Part shown: one piece after another, positions 60,651 through 64,000 of the stretch
Numbering within the stretch: the first letter of the stretch is position 1
How the letters are laid out: each line of letters begins with the position of its first letter
DNA from: Putridiphycobacter sp965230485
Lineage (GTDB): Bacteria; Bacteroidota; Bacteroidia; Flavobacteriales_D; Crocinitomicaceae
Direction of reading: 5' to 3'
NCBI GenBank assembly: GCA_965230485.1
Contig: CBDDLA010000001.1
Location: forward strand, 124,001 to 188,000
DNA length: 64,000 nucleotides
Notes under the pieces: generated by a model
The model's input: only the letters and a program-made list of their open reading frames with translations
Told to the model about the DNA's origin: nothing
The model's database searches: none
Position numbers and translations under genes: made by a program

Positions 60651-60720
60651 AATTGATAAATGATTTGAAACCTTGAAAGTAATACTTTATTAAGGTAATT
60701 TGTATTCAATCATCAATAAC

Positions 60721-61227
60721 TTAAACCAAATAAGCGCATTCTTTCTTACCAAACTCTACTATAATGTTATTTTGAATAGTTGTAGAAATGGCCATTCCCT
60801 CAAAGTCGGCCGAAATTGGAAAACGCCTATGCGTTCGATTGACCAGCACTGCTGTTTTAATTGATTTTACAGGATTATTTAATACACGTCCAACGGCATG
60901 AATCATAGTTCTACCCGAATTAATCACATCATCAGCCAATATAATATTTTCGTTTTTAAGCAAATTATCATCAATGTCTAACGAGATAGCTCTAGATAAA
61001 GGTCGATCTTTATCAACTGTAATTTTAAATAAATGAACTCCATTTTTAAAATCATTTTTTGCAATAGATTTCAATTGGTTTACTAGTCGCTCAGCAAATT
61101 CGAAACCATTACCAGCAATCCCACCTATAAAGACCTGCTGTTCTTCAAAAAAGTTTTCATAAACTTGGAAAGCAATACGTTCAATTAACTGATTAATCTG
61201 CTTTTGATCTAAAATCTCTGTCTTCAT
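60721..61227 (-). CDS. Phosphoribosyltransferase, PyrR-like
   Basis: 168 residues, type I PRTase fold. The PRPP-binding motif ILADDVINSGRT (about 95-106) is complete; the pyrophosphate loop is GGIAGNGFEFAERLV (about 35-49), and a hood-like end VLVNRTHRRFPI matches PyrR/Hpt-type enzymes. It may use uracil or a purine, or act as a UMP/UTP-sensing regulator; I cannot decide. It follows the patatin/barrel gene by about 37 bp. Confidence 0.75.
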   Translation of the reverse strand: MKTEILDQKQINQLIERIAFQVYENFFEEQQVFIGGIAGNGFEFAERLVNQLKSIAKNDFKNGVHLFKITVDKDRPLSRAISLDIDDNLLKNENIILADDVINSGRTMIHAVGRVLNNPVKSIKTAVLVNRTHRRFPISADFEGMAISTTIQNNIIVEFGKKECAYLV

Positions 61228-61264
61228 TTATTGGTTGTTTATTGTGGATCTTCTAATTGTTAAC

Positions 61265-63547
61265 TTATTGTTTTACACTTCTTTCGTTAAAAATTACATA
61301 GCCATAACTGACTTGCAAAGAAACTGGATTTACCTGACCTCCGTAAAAATTTAGTGTAGCTCTAACAGGTCCAACAATTGAATGATAAATGATTGAAGCG
61401 GAGGCCAGGTTATACCTGGTGGTAAATGGTTCAGTAAATTCGGTTTCACCATCATTGTCAACCATACTCCTAAAAGGCTGAAAATAATAACCTTCCAATC
61501 TAAAATCTACTTTATCTTTAATTGTAACAATATTGATTAACCCAATACTAGCAAATTCATTCGATCTATAATCGCGGTAATAAACAGTTTTTGAGTCAGC
61601 AAATGGATTAAAACGCTCTGCATCTAAGTTAGTAACCGTGTAATTATGGAAATTAGGTTTAATCGCATAATACCCTTGAAAATAAGCGCCAAGGCGGTAA
61701 TTTTTGTAGCTCAAAAAATAATCTTTATACTTAATATTTAAAAAAGCCCAATTTCTGAAGGTATTATCTTGTGAAATAGGATTGTATGATGTTGAACCTG
61801 GTAAAGTGTTTTCAATTCCATGGACAAATCTTGCGGTGACCTCAAATAAAGTACCATTCGATTCAAACGCTTTTCGATTAAACGAATTTCTAATATATTT
61901 TACACCTGGCGAAAAGTACAACATATTGGTTGCATCAAGTGTATCGGTATTTACGTTAAAATTTTCCTTTTGATAATAGCTATACTCATTTACACCATTT
62001 TTGAAACTGAGTTCAAGCTTTCCTTTTGAAAAGATTTCAGCATTGTATTTAATTCCCCAAAATGACTCGTCAATAATTAATGATGAAGGTGCCACATCTT
62101 CGAAAAATGTTGCAAAGCTAGTAGAGTAATCCCACTGGCTCCTAGAATAAAAAGGTTCAATATATGAGTCATTCTTTGTTGGTAAAAATAATTTTATGCC
62201 GGTTCGAACTGAACCATAAAAATTACCAAAGTAGGCATTGGCATAAACAGTTGTAGGTGCAACGTTAAAATCACTATAAGTTAATCTTAAAAAACCAGTA
62301 TTGATAGGTCGTGATGAAAAGTGACCGCCAAAAGCAGCCTGAAGCGGCTTCTCTTTTCTCACGTCAATGTTGAGGATTTGATTTGAATCTGTTTTAGTTA
62401 TTGTGGGGAAAAAAGATAAAAAATGTTCATTTTGATAAAGCCTTAAATATCTTGATTTTAACTCCTCTTTGTCTAAAGTTTCATTTTCATTTTCACTAAC
62501 TAACTTACGCTTAATATAGTTTTCTTCTTCCTTAGATACCCCAATGGCAGAAACACTATGAATTCCTATTTCAGTTTTTTGTCGTTGGTAAAACTCACGC
62601 CTCATGGCTAATTCAGCTGGATTGGTTCTCCGATTAACATATAGTTTAATGGAGTCTATCTTGGCAAGAGTGAATTGGTAACCAATATCTATTGCTTTAG
62701 AGATCTGATCAAAATCAAAGGTGCCAATATCATCCAATTGGGGTGAAATTAGCATTCCATACTCACAAGGCAATGTATATTCTGAGTGTTGAGAAAATAA
62801 ATTTTTGATTTGAGACATTAGGTCATCTTCACTCGGAGGTGGCTCATTATAAGATACATTACTGCCAATCACATAATCAACATCAAATTCATTAATTAAC
62901 TCATTTGCCGGAAAATTATTATATAATCCACCATCATACAACAGTTTGCCGTTCACTTTTATGGGGCTAATAAAAAAAGGGTAGGTCATAGAAGCTCTAA
63001 CTGCCGTATTTAAGTTCCCTTTTTTAAACAAAACACTTTCTTTAGTGCTGATATCAGATGCAATACAACGAAACGGAATGAAAAGAGAATCAAAATTTTG
63101 AGTCGATTTTGATGGGTTAACACCAAGATAATACAATAGCTCTAAGTCGAGTGGTGTTGAGTTAAGGAGGTTAGTTGGGAGAAATTTTTGAGCGATTGAG
63201 TCTGTGGTCAGTCTAACGGATAAAAGCTCACTATCAATATCCGCGTTATGTAAAAAGAATTTATAATTATCTTCAAGAACACCCTGAGTTAAATGATAAA
63301 ATTGAGGTGATTTGGCAATGGCTTCTATTTCAAGAGGGCTGTATCCTGAAGCATACATTGCGCCAACCAATGCGCCTGCAGATGTACCAGTAATATAATC
63401 AATTGGTATATGATGTTCCTCAAGTGCTTTTAAGACACCAATATGAGCAAACCCTGTGGCACCTCCACCACTAAATACTACGCCTACAGATTGAGAAGAA
63501 GCGAAAACGGTAAAAAATGATAAGAAACAGACTAAAAACGCTCTCAT
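61265..63547 (-). CDS. Outer-membrane patatin with C-terminal beta-barrel
   Basis: 760 residues from the ATG at 63545-63547; a TTG at 63553 would add two residues. A signal peptide (ending FASSQ) precedes the patatin domain (about 20-260): GGGATGFAHIG oxyanion loop, GTSAG with Ser56, and DGGLYNNFPA with the catalytic Asp. A POTRA-like segment (about 320-385) leads to a barrel domain (about 390-760) with the surface-antigen (BamA/TpsB-like) look and a closing strand ending in YGYVIFNERSVKQ. It resembles type Vd PlpD autotransporter patatins, placing a lipase at or beyond the outer membrane. It is unrelated to the CapV-like protein at 6169 except for the fold. Confidence 0.85.
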   Translation of the reverse strand: MRAFLVCFLSFFTVFASSQSVGVVFSGGGATGFAHIGVLKALEEHHIPIDYITGTSAGALVGAMYASGYSPLEIEAIAKSPQFYHLTQGVLEDNYKFFLHNADIDSELLSVRLTTDSIAQKFLPTNLLNSTPLDLELLYYLGVNPSKSTQNFDSLFIPFRCIASDISTKESVLFKKGNLNTAVRASMTYPFFISPIKVNGKLLYDGGLYNNFPANELINEFDVDYVIGSNVSYNEPPPSEDDLMSQIKNLFSQHSEYTLPCEYGMLISPQLDDIGTFDFDQISKAIDIGYQFTLAKIDSIKLYVNRRTNPAELAMRREFYQRQKTEIGIHSVSAIGVSKEEENYIKRKLVSENENETLDKEELKSRYLRLYQNEHFLSFFPTITKTDSNQILNIDVRKEKPLQAAFGGHFSSRPINTGFLRLTYSDFNVAPTTVYANAYFGNFYGSVRTGIKLFLPTKNDSYIEPFYSRSQWDYSTSFATFFEDVAPSSLIIDESFWGIKYNAEIFSKGKLELSFKNGVNEYSYYQKENFNVNTDTLDATNMLYFSPGVKYIRNSFNRKAFESNGTLFEVTARFVHGIENTLPGSTSYNPISQDNTFRNWAFLNIKYKDYFLSYKNYRLGAYFQGYYAIKPNFHNYTVTNLDAERFNPFADSKTVYYRDYRSNEFASIGLINIVTIKDKVDFRLEGYYFQPFRSMVDNDGETEFTEPFTTRYNLASASIIYHSIVGPVRATLNFYGGQVNPVSLQVSYGYVIFNERSVKQ

Positions 63548-63607
63548 ACGCAAACAAAAGTAAGTTTTCTTTTGCGAAAAGAAAATATTATCAATTGAAT
63601 AAGTAAC

Positions 63608-63615
63608 TATATTTG
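63608..63615 (+). promoter_or_regulatory. Promoter -7 element of the THUMP gene
   Basis: TATATTTG, exact TAnnTTTG match, 17 bp upstream of the ATG. The nearest TTTG upstream is too distant (33-bp spacing) for a standard -33. Confidence 0.45.
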
Positions 63616-63632
63616 CAGAAAATTACGTTGAT

Positions 63633-64000
63633 ATGCAAATTGTAGCCAAAACCTTTTTCGGATTCGAGGATTTATTAATAGCAGAATTAAAAGAATTAGG
63701 AGCTAAGAATATAGAAGCTGGGAATAGGATTGTTAAATTCGAAGGTAATCAGACTTTTTTGTATAAATGTAATATTTGGTTGCGCACTGCGATATCAGTA
63801 TTGAAACCTATTGAAACTTTCCGATTTAAAGACGAAAAAGACTTAATCAAAAAGTTAAGTTTCATTAAATACAGTACTTATTTTTCTGTGAATAAAACCT
63901 TTGCCGTCAAAGGTGCTATTAACTCGAAAGTATTTAACCATTCACAATATCCCTTACTGCTATTAAAAGATGCAATTGCTGATCATTTCAGAGATAGTTT
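63633..64000 (+). CDS. THUMP-domain class I RNA methyltransferase (partial)
   Basis: The first 122 codons of a gene cut by the window end. The protein starts MQIVAKTFFGFEDLLIAELKEL, then KNIEAGNRIVKFEGNQ and WLRTAISVLKPIETFRF, then a THUMP-like segment (FAVKGAINSKVFNHSQY, LLKDAIADHFRD). This is the N-terminus of RlmL/TrmN-type methyltransferases, which modify 23S rRNA or tRNA guanosine N2. The catalytic Rossmann domain lies outside the window. Confidence 0.85.
   Translation, partial: MQIVAKTFFGFEDLLIAELKELGAKNIEAGNRIVKFEGNQTFLYKCNIWLRTAISVLKPIETFRFKDEKDLIKKLSFIKYSTYFSVNKTFAVKGAINSKVFNHSQYPLLLLKDAIADHFRDS

Noticed and set aside
1..64000. tRNA, rRNA, CRISPR array, insertion sequence or replication origin
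   Set aside because: I looked for cloverleaf-like elements, spaced short repeats and transposase or integrase motifs and found none I could support.

Overview
The window is AT-rich chromosomal DNA from a member of the Bacteroidota, most likely Flavobacteriales or a close relative. The evidence is several proteins with type IX secretion (T9SS) C-terminal sorting domains, two PorP/SprF-family outer membrane proteins, a giant HYR/PKD surface adhesin with a gliding-type C-terminus, SBBP and FG-GAP secreted proteins, and promoters matching the Bacteroidota TAnnTTTG -7 element. I see no tRNA, rRNA, CRISPR array, integrase or transposase. Both ends cut genes: a lipoprotein at the left edge and a THUMP-domain RNA methyltransferase at the right edge.

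Layout. 1-5.9 kb: a small outer membrane protein, a HisKA_2 histidine kinase, a divergent DoxX/HxlR pair with two inverted-repeat operators, and a minus-strand run of small regulatory or stress-type genes (DUF1905, WYL regulator, effector-binding protein, DUF1801, lipoprotein). 6.1-15.4 kb: an accessory, defence-like island with every gene on the minus strand. It holds a CapV-like patatin, a protein with a C-terminal CAP12-type TIR-like domain, an OLD-family ATPase/TOPRIM nuclease, a membrane-anchored unknown, a TIR-receiver fusion, a frameshifted small gene, an actinoporin-fold-like protein and an unknown. The membrane protein, TIR-receiver and small gene are bracketed by a diverged direct repeat of about 340-390 bp. 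The left copy contains a broken 3' end of the actinoporin-like gene.

15.6-27.3 kb: secreted and surface proteins, including an adhesin with 14 HYR repeats next to its PorP/SprF partner, flanked by SBBP-repeat proteins. 27.4-38.6 kb: two tandem FG-GAP/T9SS paralogues of about 1,135 residues, flanked by two membrane proteins with LuxR-type HTH domains. A shared 16-bp motif lies upstream of both paralogues and of one regulator. 38.9-50.8 kb: a VOC protein, a DUF819 transporter, a DUF1573/OmpA-like protein, DUF6702, an M1 peptidase, a dicarboxylate symporter, an orphan PorP/SprF, and a PadR-PspC pair. 50.8-56.5 kb: a tight operon of B12-binding radical SAM protein, DAHP synthase/chorismate mutase, EPSP synthase and histidine kinase. 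56.6-59.4 kb: PaaG-like hydratase, outer membrane protein and PaaH-like dehydrogenase. 59.4-64 kb: an unknown, a phosphoribosyltransferase, a patatin/beta-barrel protein and the start of the THUMP methyltransferase.

Best candidates for something undescribed: (i) the repeat-bracketed module of membrane protein, TIR-receiver fusion and small helical protein; (ii) the TIR-like protein followed, in frame after its stop, by 51 open codons and then a patatin, with no CD-NTase in sight; (iii) the 16-bp operator-like motif tying the two LuxR-type regulators to the secreted paralogues. All functions are read from sequence motifs and memory of families; no database search was run.
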